DNA of 64,000 bases from CAYVVT01 sp964454335 (GCA_964454335.1 CAYVVT010000010.1:32645-96644); one strand, 5' to 3'; positions 9,183 to 18,325 are shown, counted from the stretch's first letter. Notes: a model not told the origin generated them from the sequence alone. Numbers and translations are program-made.

Positions 9183-10670
9183 CTAGCGATCCCCTCCTGG
9201 AAAATGGCCGAGTTCCAGATACGCATCGACAACATAGATAATGGCACTTTTGCGCTTCTCCGCGGTATTTTTCTCGAAACTTTTATTATTCAGGTCAAGA
9301 TCGTATTTGCCATAGGATCCAGGTCCGAACAGATCCAAGAACATATTCCTGACCGCTGTCCCGATCTGCTCGGCCATAACCTGTGCCGTCATTTCATCCG
9401 CTTTTTCGGGTCTTTGAACTCGTCCTTCGAGACGCAAATGTTTCAGACGATCGAAAGGGATTACTTTGATCTGTTTCAGGCTGGGATCCAGCACTCCGCC
9501 GGATCTGACAACGATGCCATCATCACGAACGTCCAAGAGAAAAAATGTGCTGCTGAAATGATTGAGCTTTGTGATCTTCACCGCACCATTTTCCAGCTTC
9601 CTCAGATCTGAAAGTGAAAGTGCTCTCTTCCTTGCCTGGGGAACAGCTTTCGGCTCTGTGATCACCTGACCTGTCACTGGATCAAAAAGCATTTCACCCG
9701 GTATTTGTTCAGGTGTTTCTACCGCTGCCTCGATCTCCTTTCCGGTCAGCGGATCAAAGCGCAAGGCAGGTGGGGTTTTCGCCGGAATAGGCTTGCCAGT
9801 CAATGGATCATATCGCAGCGGTAAAACTGCTGTATCCGGCTGCATGCGCTGGTCGGGGATGGTTGACACGGGTGGGGGTGCAGATGGAGCTGGCTTTTTG
9901 GTTCTGGAGCCCAGGTTGAAGCTGTAACCGAGGTTAACCACAAGCCCCTGGTATCTGGCAGATTCGATGAGTTCAGCACCACGAACAGGCGTCGTATAAC
10001 TCATGACGTAGGAGACGGATAAGAAACGATTGATGTCCAATCCTATTTTCGAGTAGTGGCTGCCACTCAACACGCCGATGCCCACATCTGTGTGATTGAA
10101 GGATTCGATCTGCTGCTCCTCATCCCAGTATGAGATTTCTGGCTCCACGGTCACTTCTGCACTGGAGATCAGGGCGTGAACGCCAACATATTGGGATTGA
10201 TTTTTGTCGGTCGTCTTGATGAAAGCCGGTTTGATGAGGACAGCCTGCGAGCCTTTGAAATGCTCCCATTCATGTTCTGGTGAAGGAGCCAGGTCAAATT
10301 CTGCCTGTACACCGAATTTGACCGCCTCACCGGAGGGACGCCACTTGATCTTCCAGAGATCGTAGCCCAGGATATAGGCCCTGCCCCGATAAGCCACTGT
10401 CCCGATACCAACATATGGTCCTCGCTCCAGGCCATCTATAGATCTTATTCTTGAATATTCAAGACGCTGTCCAGCAATACCTGAGATGCGTAACTCATCC
10501 CACACGGTTCCTGGCTCCAGCTGTGTTCCGGTGGCAATCACCAGGTTATTGGCGACCTCATCCTCTTCCATGACATGCGTGGTTCTAGGGGCAATGCTAT
10601 TGTATGAACAGCTTAGCAACAGCCCTAGTATTCCGAACCAAACCGGCAGGTTGCGGACGGACCTATTCAA
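9183..10670 (-). CDS. Unknown lipoprotein with FDPLTGK-type repeats
   Basis: About 495 residues, not matched to a named family. The N-terminus LNRSVRNLPVWFGILGLLL leads to a lipobox LLSC. The first half is strand-rich and barrel-like. The middle holds three copies of [YF]DP[LV]TG[KQ] (RYDPLTGK, RFDPLTGK, LFDPVTGQ) about 24-26 residues apart. The C-terminal part is a mixed domain of unknown type. The start is a TTG at 10670 with AGAGG 8 nt upstream; it overlaps the previous stop by 8 nt, and it is the only start that gives a proper signal peptide. Confidence 0.65.
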   Translation of the reverse strand: MNRSVRNLPVWFGILGLLLSCSYNSIAPRTTHVMEEDEVANNLVIATGTQLEPGTVWDELRISGIAGQRLEYSRIRSIDGLERGPYVGIGTVAYRGRAYILGYDLWKIKWRPSGEAVKFGVQAEFDLAPSPEHEWEHFKGSQAVLIKPAFIKTTDKNQSQYVGVHALISSAEVTVEPEISYWDEEQQIESFNHTDVGIGVLSGSHYSKIGLDINRFLSVSYVMSYTTPVRGAELIESARYQGLVVNLGYSFNLGSRTKKPAPSAPPPVSTIPDQRMQPDTAVLPLRYDPLTGKPIPAKTPPALRFDPLTGKEIEAAVETPEQIPGEMLFDPVTGQVITEPKAVPQARKRALSLSDLRKLENGAVKITKLNHFSSTFFLLDVRDDGIVVRSGGVLDPSLKQIKVIPFDRLKHLRLEGRVQRPEKADEMTAQVMAEQIGTAVRNMFLDLFGPGSYGKYDLDLNNKSFEKNTAEKRKSAIIYVVDAYLELGHFPGGDR

Positions 10671-11145
10671 ATTTGATAACCTCTGGACGTCTGAAGGTCC
10701 GGTTCGCCCAGAAACCGGCAACGGCAGAACCTGTCAGTGTTGCCACAAGGTAGGACCCAATCTGTGTGTCCGGCTGAAGGATGGAGATGGTCCCGGCACC
10801 AAAGGCCCCTCCCATCAGCGCCGCAGCTGAGACGATGAAGATCTCTACTTTCCCGGGATAGAAGGTAATCTCGACGATGGTGTGGATGGATTGCTGGAGA
10901 TCCCGGTCACCTGACCTGTACTGCAGCATCTCCTTCTCGGATCCTGTGAATGTTCCCCCAAGCGTATCATCCTCGATGGTGACGAGTTGCATACGCAAAC
11001 CTGTTTTTTCCTGGGCCAGTTTGTTGAGCCTGATCTCACGGATCTGGCTATAGTCCCCCAGTAACCTGGGAACACTGTCCGGTTCGGTGAATGCCTGAGC
11101 TGTGACACATAGGAGGATGAGCAGACCTGTGATTCTCCACCACAT
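10663..11145 (-). CDS. Unknown exported membrane protein, 160 aa
   Basis: Begins with a signal peptide (MWWRITGLLILLCVTAQAF). Residues 20-100 form a small domain with a KLAQEKTGLRMQL-type segment and a beta-rich RNA-binding-Sm-like feel (VTIEDDTLGGTFTG). The C-terminus carries two glycine/alanine-rich hydrophobic helices (VSAAALMGGAFGAGTISIL and YLVATLTGSAVAGFW). It is coupled to the downstream lipoprotein gene by the 8-nt overlap, so the two products may act together at the envelope. No family recognised. Confidence 0.6.
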   Translation of the reverse strand: MWWRITGLLILLCVTAQAFTEPDSVPRLLGDYSQIREIRLNKLAQEKTGLRMQLVTIEDDTLGGTFTGSEKEMLQYRSGDRDLQQSIHTIVEITFYPGKVEIFIVSAAALMGGAFGAGTISILQPDTQIGSYLVATLTGSAVAGFWANRTFRRPEVIKFE

Positions 11146-11179
11146 ACCGCCACCCCCTTTCCGGGAAGTTTATCCTCCC

Positions 11180-12475
11180 TTAAAGTTCATAGAATTCCCA
11201 GTAGAACACCAGGTAGGGCTGCTGAAAATGGACACCCACCCTGAAGGTTTCGCTCACAGAATAGAGGAAGCCGAAATCAAAGTCCACCATCTTGAAGGTG
11301 CCTGTAGGAGAATCAAAGACGATCCGGGTATCATCTCCGAAGTAGTCATGCCAGGCGTCACTGAATTCGACATATCTGTTGCTGTTATCCGCCCAAGCCT
11401 CCGCCAGGAACTTCAGATTCTTCGAAAGATCATACTCGAAGCCGGCAAACAGCCTGAAGGGAACGACAAAATTACCGGCCTCTTCCCAGGCATAGGGCGC
11501 TTCCAACAGGTCCTTCTTCTGGAAGGGCAGCGTATTCGTACGGAAGCCGAAGTGCGTACCGGCTTTCCCGCGACCGGTTTCCAGAGGACGACGGTTCGAG
11601 ATAACAAAATACAGTTCACCGAACACGACCCGCCCATCCGGATCACTTAAGACATTTTTGGCGTCCATATCCGTTTCATTCAGCATGGTGGAATCATCGA
11701 TGATGACAAAGTGCGAGTACTTGGAGGCCAGATTTGCCTTGGGAAAGGCGCGATGGATGCTGATCCCGATTGCCGCGGCGCCTTCTTTGGTAGCGGTGGC
11801 ATTGTGATAGAAGCGATAGTGGCCCTGCAGATTCAGGTCACCTGAAAAGTCATGCCCAAACTTCGTTCGCAGCATGAATTTCTCGGTGAATCCATAACCC
11901 AGGGAGAGCCCACTAATGTAAAAGGTATGTGCCTCAAGCGGAAAGGCGGTGGGATCCATGAGGATATCTGTGAGCACTTCCGATCCCTGGTAGAATGTCT
12001 TCTTCTCCTCAACCCAGGGAACAAGTTTACCGCCGTGATAGCGGTCCATGTCCTTGATATCCTTTTTGTTTATGATCACGTCACCGTATTTACTCCGTAA
12101 TACGATCTCCTGTGAATCCTCTTTCAGGACTGGACCCACATAACGTGTATCATCCTTCTTGGTGATCTTTGCAGTTTCTTCCAGGATGTCTGTAGCTGGA
12201 ATTTTCAGGGTTCCGTCAGCGGTTTCGATAACACAGACGCCCTTGTCCATTTTTGTGATAGTACCCAGGATGATATTCCCGTCGATGAGGTGAAAGCGCT
12301 TCGACATCCCGGTTTCCAGGATGGTGGCAATAATGGGTTGCTTCGATTCGGCTATCCTGGCACTGAGCTGTTTTTGTGCCGTTGGAACTCCCGTGGTCGT
12401 TGGTGCGGTGGGAGAAGGTTGGACAGGTAGAGCGAGGGGTTTCGGGGGTGAACTGGACTGGAATTGCTGGATCAC
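11180..12475 (-). CDS. Barrel-like outer-membrane protein lacking its own signal peptide
   Basis: 431 residues from a GTG. Residues 1-40 are Pro/Ser/Thr-rich linker; 55-150 contain two short strand-rich Sm/SH3-like segments (HLIDGNIILGTI; VLRSKYGDVIINKKDI); the remainder alternates strands as in a transmembrane beta barrel and ends in FYWEFYEL. An outer-membrane barrel needs a signal peptide and this frame has none, while the 68-residue frame directly upstream is a signal peptide plus a short helical stretch. The two overlap by 4 nt and probably represent one gene split by a frameshift near 12470-12480. True translational coupling of two proteins is the alternative. Confidence 0.55.
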   Translation of the reverse strand: MIQQFQSSSPPKPLALPVQPSPTAPTTTGVPTAQKQLSARIAESKQPIIATILETGMSKRFHLIDGNIILGTITKMDKGVCVIETADGTLKIPATDILEETAKITKKDDTRYVGPVLKEDSQEIVLRSKYGDVIINKKDIKDMDRYHGGKLVPWVEEKKTFYQGSEVLTDILMDPTAFPLEAHTFYISGLSLGYGFTEKFMLRTKFGHDFSGDLNLQGHYRFYHNATATKEGAAAIGISIHRAFPKANLASKYSHFVIIDDSTMLNETDMDAKNVLSDPDGRVVFGELYFVISNRRPLETGRGKAGTHFGFRTNTLPFQKKDLLEAPYAWEEAGNFVVPFRLFAGFEYDLSKNLKFLAEAWADNSNRYVEFSDAWHDYFGDDTRIVFDSPTGTFKMVDFDFGFLYSVSETFRVGVHFQQPYLVFYWEFYEL

Positions 12476-12678
12476 CTTTCCGGCGTGGTCTGGGAAAGCC
12501 CGTTGAGATCAGTTTTATAGACCGCTGTCAGCCACTGGTCAAGGGATGCATTGGTGAAACCGTTCTGCGCTGACAGTACCAGGATGGCATCTTTTTGCGC
12601 CGGTAGGATGGACATATCCTGTGAGAATGCGAAATTGCAGAGTAGTATGATCGCTAAAATCCATGAAGATGTTTTCAT
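12472..12678 (-). CDS. Signal-peptide-bearing N-terminal fragment, 68 aa
   Basis: Starts at the ATG 12678 behind a strong GGAGGGGGTC site. Residues 1-21 are a classical signal peptide (MKTSSWILAIILLCNFAFSQ). The rest (QKDAILVLSAQNGFTNASLD and following) is a short helical stretch ending in TTPER. It stops exactly where the barrel-like frame begins, and the fused product would read as signal peptide, helix, Pro-rich linker, barrel. I therefore regard it as the 5' part of a split gene, although an independent small secreted protein is not excluded. Confidence 0.55.
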   Translation of the reverse strand: MKTSSWILAIILLCNFAFSQDMSILPAQKDAILVLSAQNGFTNASLDQWLTAVYKTDLNGLSQTTPER

Positions 12679-12832
12679 GACCCCCTCCGTTTTTTTTGCG
12701 TGTTGCAAAAGATAACGGAAGGCAGATGTGTCAGCAAGGTCAAATTTGTTATTAACAACCATTTAGGTCTTGTATGCAAGGGTGTGAAAAAGTGGATTGA
12801 GGACCCTCGTCAGGAATGAGGATAGAAGATAA

Positions 12833-13462
12833 TTATCGGGATCTGTGCTTCGCGCTCCAGATGGCACCGTAGATATCCGCCGACCAGAGCAGAATGGTCA
12901 GCCCCCCATCGAGAATGACCCATCCTGTATTCTCTGCTTCATAGTGTTGCACGGTGGCGTAGGCAAAGCTGCCTATCAGCAGAAAGCTCAGCAGGCCATC
13001 CAGTGGTCGACCGGCATATACACGCCCGAGACCTGGAACGATAGAAAGCGTCGCGGCGAGTGCCGGTGATCGTGCTGGCGATTCCGCTGCCATAAAATCC
13101 ACGGGCTCGAGAAGACGTCCATCCACGTGCAGCGATGGGTCGGGAGAATCCATGTGGTTGTGTCGCGCTGAGGGATTGCAGCGCAGGATCCGGTCTGTGC
13201 CTACCACCATTCCCGCCAGGACGCCATGTTCCTCGATGGCCAGGGCGGCAAAATGGGAGCATGACGGTTCGAATTGGCAGTTGTATCCTGGATGACCGTA
13301 GGTGAAGTGTTGCCAGCTGCTGAGGGGCTTTAAGGCCAGACGCTGAAAGAGGGTAAGATCATGTTGGAAAAGGGAATCGACAGGCACCTGAGCATAGCCC
13401 ATTGATGCTGCTAAAACACAAAGACCAATGCAGATCAGGGTGTGCTTTAATCTACCTGTCAT
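12833..13462 (-). CDS. Exported YidD-domain protein with C-terminal membrane domain
   Basis: 209 residues. A signal-peptide-like N-terminus (residues 1-24) precedes a YidD/membrane-protein-insertion-efficiency-factor domain with its conserved cysteines and basic tail: CQFEPSCSHFA (C62, C68) and DRILRCNP (C95). Ordinary YidD is a cytoplasmic protein of about 70-90 residues encoded between rnpA and yidC; this one is elsewhere and exported. Residues 130-205 hold a second domain with SIVPGLGRVYAGRP and two or three hydrophobic helices, like the TM2/DUF5683-type membrane proteins. A role in envelope biogenesis is inferred only from the domain names. Confidence 0.8.
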   Translation of the reverse strand: MTGRLKHTLICIGLCVLAASMGYAQVPVDSLFQHDLTLFQRLALKPLSSWQHFTYGHPGYNCQFEPSCSHFAALAIEEHGVLAGMVVGTDRILRCNPSARHNHMDSPDPSLHVDGRLLEPVDFMAAESPARSPALAATLSIVPGLGRVYAGRPLDGLLSFLLIGSFAYATVQHYEAENTGWVILDGGLTILLWSADIYGAIWSAKHRSR

Positions 13463-13481
13463 TCACCCTCGGGCCGCTTAC

Positions 13482-14210
13482 TCAGGGTTGCTGAAAGGGC
13501 CGGTTCAGTAAGGTCCCCACCTGTCCGAAGAAATGATCATATAATTCGGGATCCTGCACTGGACCCGTTTTCTGCAGGATACCATCATCAAAATAGCTGC
13601 CCTGGATACTCAATCTCAATTCGGTCTGGCCATAACCTGTATCCATCAGATTTACAGTGATCTTGTATTCGTAGTAACTGGCTCCGGTGGGATAATCAGG
13701 TCCACCCCAATATGAATGTTCATGGACAACTGTGCGGTGCCCGCCCCAGAAACAACCCTGGTCGTGATCATGGTCGTAATCCTCATCATCGTCATCATCG
13801 TCGAAGAATGGACCATCGAATATGGCGGACAGGATCAGGGCCACAGCAGCGAATATCCCCACCACGAGACAAAATGTCTCGGCATCTGAGAGACCTTCTT
13901 CGGTGGTCACCGGCGGTTCCTCCCGGGAAATGGTACCCTGTGGCCGCTGGGTCTTCTTGCTGGCGTTGATCAATCCCAGATCTGTGTTCACCACGTCCAG
14001 ACTGAAATGCAGGTCCTGGAGCACGGTAACCACTGCTTTAGCCACCTCATCAGGAGCTCCCTGGATGACCTTGGTACTGAGCTGCCGGGCCTGTTCGACC
14101 GGCAATTCAGTGGGACGAGGTGTGCATCCCATCAGAAAGGTGATAAGGTAGATTTTGAGCGCCAGTGTCAGTCCGCCGAGGATTCTTTGGCGCAGTTTGT
14201 GTGATCTCAT
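13482..14210 (-). CDS. Unknown lipoprotein with transmembrane helix and Asp/His-rich loop
   Basis: 242 residues, no family recognised. Signal peptide and lipobox FLMGC near residue 29. Residues 40-85 resemble small envelope sensor domains (VAKAVVTVLQDLHFSLDVVN), as in NodT/YfhG-type lipoproteins. A hydrophobic helix (FCLVVGIFAAVALILSAIF) follows, then a run of Asp and His residues (DDDDDDEDYDHDHD) and a Gly/Trp/His patch that could bind divalent metal. The C-terminal third is a beta-rich domain (EYKITVNLMDTG). The gene is 19 nt upstream of the YidD-like gene and starts at an ATG behind GGTGAG. Confidence 0.6.
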   Translation of the reverse strand: MRSHKLRQRILGGLTLALKIYLITFLMGCTPRPTELPVEQARQLSTKVIQGAPDEVAKAVVTVLQDLHFSLDVVNTDLGLINASKKTQRPQGTISREEPPVTTEEGLSDAETFCLVVGIFAAVALILSAIFDGPFFDDDDDDEDYDHDHDQGCFWGGHRTVVHEHSYWGGPDYPTGASYYEYKITVNLMDTGYGQTELRLSIQGSYFDDGILQKTGPVQDPELYDHFFGQVGTLLNRPFQQP

Positions 14211-14377
14211 GATCTCACCCCCTAAGTTCCTTCTTTTTCTCGTCCTTAGCTGATGGTACGGCTTTCTTGAGGTAATTGAAAGTGGTTTCAGCGGAGCTTC
14301 ATTCTAATTTGATCCCCGTCAACTGCGCGCATGCGCGTGGGAACATTCCTGGAACAGTGGGGAGAAGGAGTTATAAG

Positions 14378-15334
14378 TTGAAAAACTCAGTCATATTCAT
14401 TTTCACGATCTGTCTTGTAGCCTGCTCATCGGCTGATAAACCGGAGGGGCAGATGGAATTGCCAGATTTTGACAGCTGGTGGGATTACAATGATCCTGCT
14501 GCCACTGAGGAGAAGTTCAATTCACTGCTGCCACAGGCACAAGGGTCCGGTGATCTCGAATACCAACTGGAGTTGCAGACCCAGATCGCCCGTACTCTAG
14601 GCTTGCAGCAGAAATTCACGGAGGCACACGCCCTTTTGGATGTCGTGGAATCTCAACTTACCGCGAGCACCCTGGTCGCTGCCATTCGATACCGACTGGA
14701 GCGGGGACGAAGCTTGAACTCCCATGGTGAGCGGGACAGCTCAGTTTCTTTCTTCCTGGAAGCCTGGGAGCTGGGCAAGAAGGCGGGCACGGACTTCCAC
14801 GCGGTTGATGCTGCGCATATGCTGGGGATCGTCACACCGACTGAAGAGCAATTGGAATGGAACGAGGAAGCTATGGCCATCGCGGAGGTCAGCGATGATC
14901 CGCGAGCGAGGAACTGGCTGGGCTCGCTCTACAATAATATCGGTTGGACCTACCACGGTATGGATGATTTCCACAGATCACTTGAACTTTTCGAGAAAGC
15001 TCTGGCCTGGAGAGAGGAGAAGGGACAGGAGCGGGAAACACAGATCGCAAAATGGTGCGTAGCCCGGGCACATCGTTCTCTGGGCAACCTTGAACAATCC
15101 CTGGAAATGCAGTTGGAACTGGCCGAGGAGATGGAGGTGCAGGACCAGGCGCCAGATGGCTATGTTCACGAGGAGATCGCAGAATGCCTGCTGGCCATGG
15201 ATCGAGGTGAGGAGTCAAAATCACATTTTAAACAGGCATACGCCCTGCTCTCACAGGACATCTGGATGGTAAAGAATGAGGTTGAACGGCTTGAGCGGTT
15301 GAAGGAGTTGGGGGGAAATCAGCAATTATACTGA
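14378..15334 (+). CDS. TPR-repeat lipoprotein
   Basis: 318 residues from the TTG at 14378, chosen because AAGGAG lies 7 nt upstream and it starts a lipoprotein signal (LKNSVIFIFTICLVACSS). An earlier TTG at 14276 has no good SD. Residues 40-300 are helical hairpins of the tetratricopeptide type, e.g. AHALLDVVESQL, FFLEAWELGKKA, the best being NNIGWTYHGMDDFHRSLELF, and LGNLEQSLEMQLE. It probably scaffolds a periplasmic or outer-membrane assembly. It is the only plus-strand gene in this part and diverges from the 13482-14210 gene. Partners unknown. Confidence 0.8.
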   Translation: MKNSVIFIFTICLVACSSADKPEGQMELPDFDSWWDYNDPAATEEKFNSLLPQAQGSGDLEYQLELQTQIARTLGLQQKFTEAHALLDVVESQLTASTLVAAIRYRLERGRSLNSHGERDSSVSFFLEAWELGKKAGTDFHAVDAAHMLGIVTPTEEQLEWNEEAMAIAEVSDDPRARNWLGSLYNNIGWTYHGMDDFHRSLELFEKALAWREEKGQERETQIAKWCVARAHRSLGNLEQSLEMQLELAEEMEVQDQAPDGYVHEEIAECLLAMDRGEESKSHFKQAYALLSQDIWMVKNEVERLERLKELGGNQQLY

Positions 15335-15346
15335 AGATCCCGAGTC

Positions 15347-15529
15347 GTCACCCTGAGCTTGTCGAAGGGGGCTCGAGGGATGGATCAAATCCGTTCATAC
15401 AAGAACTATACGCATTAAGCCTTTCTCGACATGGCATCGTTCTTGTGCTGGTTCAATAGATTGCTGAATTCACTCGCTTGTCAATCGATGCAGCTTGCGC
15501 CTGCCGCCCTTCACCTGGCTCAGGGTGAC
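15347..15529. repeat. MITE-like inverted repeat pair
   Basis: The 12-base arm GTCACCCTGAGC (15347-15358) is repeated exactly inverted as GCTCAGGGTGAC (15518-15529). Similarity continues inward (GAAGGGGGCTCG against the complement of the right arm's flank). The roughly 180-base unit lies in a 301-base gap between the TPR gene and the sdhB terminator and has no credible open frame. It looks like a pair of dispersed palindromic repeats or a non-autonomous element. Confidence 0.6.
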
Positions 15530-15581
15530 AGGCGGGCCAGACAGATCAGGAGGAACCTGCTCGCTTCTAAAAGGTATCTCG

Positions 15582-15609
15582 AAAAAACCCCACGTTACCA
15601 CGTGGGGTT
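15582..15609 (-). terminator. Intrinsic terminator of the sdhCAB operon
   Basis: Perfect 10-base stem AACCCCACGT / ACGTGGGGTT with a 4-base TACC loop. On the minus strand it is followed by a T run (the A run at 15582-15587). It starts 26 nt downstream of the sdhB stop codon and serves that operon. Confidence 0.9.
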
Positions 15610-15635
15610 CTAAGTTGAAGTATCCTATTTGTAAT

Positions 15636-16376
15636 TTAGTCAATGACTTCCACCGGCTCCTTAACGCCTTTGTTCATCTTCCTGCGGATGTAAGCAAAGA
15701 CCTCCAACAGCGGCAGGTCCTTGGGACAGACGTCATCGCAGCCCATCATACCGATGCAGCCAAACACACCATAATCGGTGGACACGAGTTCAAACCACTC
15801 CTGCTCACCGCGTTCATCCCGGGGATCCACCATGAAACGGCCGATACGGTATAAACCGGCTGCCCCCAGAAAATCCGGATAGACCTGAGCCGTGGCGCAA
15901 CCGGCCAGACAGCAACCACATTCGATACAGCGTTCCGATTCGTAGATCTTATTGGCCGTGGCATTGTCCATGCGTTTTTCTTCAGCGACAGGATCGAACT
16001 CCTCCTGTGTATGTATCCATGATTCCACCTGCTCTTCCATCTCCCTGAACCATACGCCGGTATCCACCGAAAGGTCTCCCAGGAGCTTAAAGAAGGGTAA
16101 AGGCTTGAGATCGATCGTATCAGTCAGATCCGAGGTCAGGGTGCGGCAGGCCAGGGTGGGCCGGCCATTGATCATCATCGCGCATGATCCGCAGATCCCG
16201 GCACGGCAGACGAAATCGAACATGAGATCCGGCGCCTGCTCTTCACGGATCCGGTGCAGGGCAGTAAACAGGTTCATTCGCGGTGTCTCATCGATCTTGA
16301 AGGTATCGATCCGCGGTTGATCATTCTCAATACTGGGGTTGTATCTGAAGATGTTGAATGTCAGTGTCCGGGCCAT
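15636..16376 (-). CDS. sdhB: Succinate dehydrogenase / fumarate reductase iron-sulfur subunit
   Basis: Electron-transfer subunit of complex II, 246 residues. The N-terminal plant-ferredoxin domain has the [2Fe-2S] cysteines C57, C62, C65 and C77 (CRAGICGSC and LAC). The C-terminal bacterial-ferredoxin domain has CIECGCCLAGC (from C150) and CIGMMGCDDVCP, the ligands of the [4Fe-4S] and [3Fe-4S] clusters. It starts with ATG sharing one base with the sdhA stop (TAATG). Last gene of sdhCAB. The sequence resembles the epsilonproteobacterial menaquinone-linked type, which can run in either direction. Confidence 0.96.
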   Translation of the reverse strand: MARTLTFNIFRYNPSIENDQPRIDTFKIDETPRMNLFTALHRIREEQAPDLMFDFVCRAGICGSCAMMINGRPTLACRTLTSDLTDTIDLKPLPFFKLLGDLSVDTGVWFREMEEQVESWIHTQEEFDPVAEEKRMDNATANKIYESERCIECGCCLAGCATAQVYPDFLGAAGLYRIGRFMVDPRDERGEQEWFELVSTDYGVFGCIGMMGCDDVCPKDLPLLEVFAYIRRKMNKGVKEPVEVID

Positions 16377-18325
16377 TACTTAGCCTCCTTGTCACCCAGT
16401 TCGGCCCGCCAGGCTTCCTTGGGTAATTTTATTCCAATGGGCTCGGCTGTTGCCAGCTTCCCATGTGCTTTTTGTTCTGCATCCACCTGTGCATTGTATT
16501 CCTCGATGCTCAGATCCATGTTGATCATCTGACCCCCGCCGTAGCCTCTGTCACCGGGTGGCAGATCCAGGAGACCCACGGGTTCATAGGTGAAATCGGG
16601 TTCGTCGGCGCCGTCCGGCCAGCGGGCCAGTGTCCTGTTCAGCCAGTTTTTGTCATCTCTGGCCGGATAGTCTTCTCTGGAATGCGCGCCACGGGACTCC
16701 GTGCGCAGAGCCGCTCCCTTGGCGATGAGGTATGCCTGCTTGGCCATACCCTCGATACGCAGTGCCTGTGACAACTCCGGGTTCATACCGGGTGCCCGTG
16801 TGTGTACCGCGACATTCCGGGTACGTTTGACAACATCCTTCAGCTCGTTCACCGCTGCCTCCAGACCTTCACCGGTCCGGAAGATATGAACATGCTTCAC
16901 CAGGATCCGGGCAATGTCATCCCGGAGGGTGAATACATTCTCCCCATCCGGATTGTTCATCATCCGCCTGATCTTGGCATTCTCACGTTCGGCGAACTCT
17001 TCTGCCAGGGTCACCTCGGCCACCAGGTCTGTCTTTTTGGCGAACTCGGCTATACGTGCGCCCACAACCCTGCCGGCTACCACGGTCTCGGCCAGGGAGT
17101 TCCCGCCCAGACGGTTAAAGCCATGCATATCCCAGCAGGCCACCTCACCCAGAGCGAAGAGGCCCTTAAGGTTGTAGGCATGTCCATCCTTGTTCACCCT
17201 GATGCCGCCCATGGAATAGTGCTGTGTCGGACGAACCGGGATCAGTTCCTTGATGGGATTAACGCCGATGAAGTACATACAGATGTCGTAGACTTCGCGC
17301 AGCTTGGTCTGGAGATGCTTCTCACCGAGATGACGCAGGTCTAGCCAGAGATGTTCCCCATAGGGTGACTGGACGCCTTTGCCTTTGAGCATGTGCTCTT
17401 TCATACGCCGACTGACCACATCCCTGGAGGCGAGTTCCTGCTTCTCAGGTTCATAGTCCGGCATGAAACGGTATTCATCCACATCCAGCAGCAGCCCGCC
17501 GTCACCCCGACAGCCTTCGGTTACCAGGATGTCGGTGGGAACAATGCCTGTGGGGTGGAACTGCACAGCCTCCATATTCGCCAGAGGTACAACGCCGGTT
17601 TGCAAGGCCAGCCAACTGCCGGTCCCTTCGTTGATGATGGCGTTGGTGGACTCTCCGTACAAACGTCCATAACCGCCGGTGGCAATGGCCGTGGCCTTGG
17701 CGATGTAGCTGATGATGTCACCGTTGCGCAGATCTCTCACCACAGCACCCAGACAGGTGCCATCCCGGTGGATGAGCTGCATTGCCTCCATGCGATCATG
17801 GACCGTGATCCCCAGCTGGATGGCCAGGTTGTCCATGGTATAGAGGACTGTGTGGCCGGTACCGTCGGCGGTGTAGCATGTTCGCCATTTCGCGGTACCA
17901 CCGAAGTCACGTGCAGTGATCAGCCCCTCATTTTCGAATTCTTCAGTGATGGTTGTCTTCTTGCCCTTGATGTAGACATCGCGGTCGCCGCCTTCAACGC
18001 GATTCCAGGGTACTCCGAAATGGGCCATTTCACGCATGGCGATGGGTGCAGTGTCCGCAAAGATCCGGGCTACTTCCTGATCTGCTCCCCAATCGGAACC
18101 CTTGACGGTATCCAACCAGTGAATGGTCTCATTATCACCCTTCCCCATGATGGAGTTGCCCAACGAGGCCTGCATGCCGCCCTGGGCTGCAGATGAATGA
18201 CTGCGTTTGGGTGGGACCAGGGACAGCATGATCACATCAAGCCCCTGCATGGCGCTTTCGATGGCAGCGCGTTCACCGGCCAGGCCGGCACCGATCACCA
18301 GGACGTCTGTCGTAATCACTTTCAT
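16376..18325 (-). CDS. sdhA: Succinate dehydrogenase / fumarate reductase flavoprotein subunit
   Basis: Catalytic subunit, 649 residues from the ATG at 18325, which overlaps the sdhC stop (ATGA). Residues 8-17 form the FAD Rossmann loop VLVIGAGLAG; RSHSSAAQGG holds H43, which binds FAD covalently. HPTG, the active-site Arg region (RLGGNSLAE) and the C-terminal SRGAHSREDYP are all present. The earlier in-frame start would add 43 residues of non-homologous sequence inside sdhC and is rejected. Whether the complex reduces fumarate or oxidises succinate cannot be read from sequence. Confidence 0.97.
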   Translation of the reverse strand: MKVITTDVLVIGAGLAGERAAIESAMQGLDVIMLSLVPPKRSHSSAAQGGMQASLGNSIMGKGDNETIHWLDTVKGSDWGADQEVARIFADTAPIAMREMAHFGVPWNRVEGGDRDVYIKGKKTTITEEFENEGLITARDFGGTAKWRTCYTADGTGHTVLYTMDNLAIQLGITVHDRMEAMQLIHRDGTCLGAVVRDLRNGDIISYIAKATAIATGGYGRLYGESTNAIINEGTGSWLALQTGVVPLANMEAVQFHPTGIVPTDILVTEGCRGDGGLLLDVDEYRFMPDYEPEKQELASRDVVSRRMKEHMLKGKGVQSPYGEHLWLDLRHLGEKHLQTKLREVYDICMYFIGVNPIKELIPVRPTQHYSMGGIRVNKDGHAYNLKGLFALGEVACWDMHGFNRLGGNSLAETVVAGRVVGARIAEFAKKTDLVAEVTLAEEFAERENAKIRRMMNNPDGENVFTLRDDIARILVKHVHIFRTGEGLEAAVNELKDVVKRTRNVAVHTRAPGMNPELSQALRIEGMAKQAYLIAKGAALRTESRGAHSREDYPARDDKNWLNRTLARWPDGADEPDFTYEPVGLLDLPPGDRGYGGGQMINMDLSIEEYNAQVDAEQKAHGKLATAEPIGIKLPKEAWRAELGDKEAK

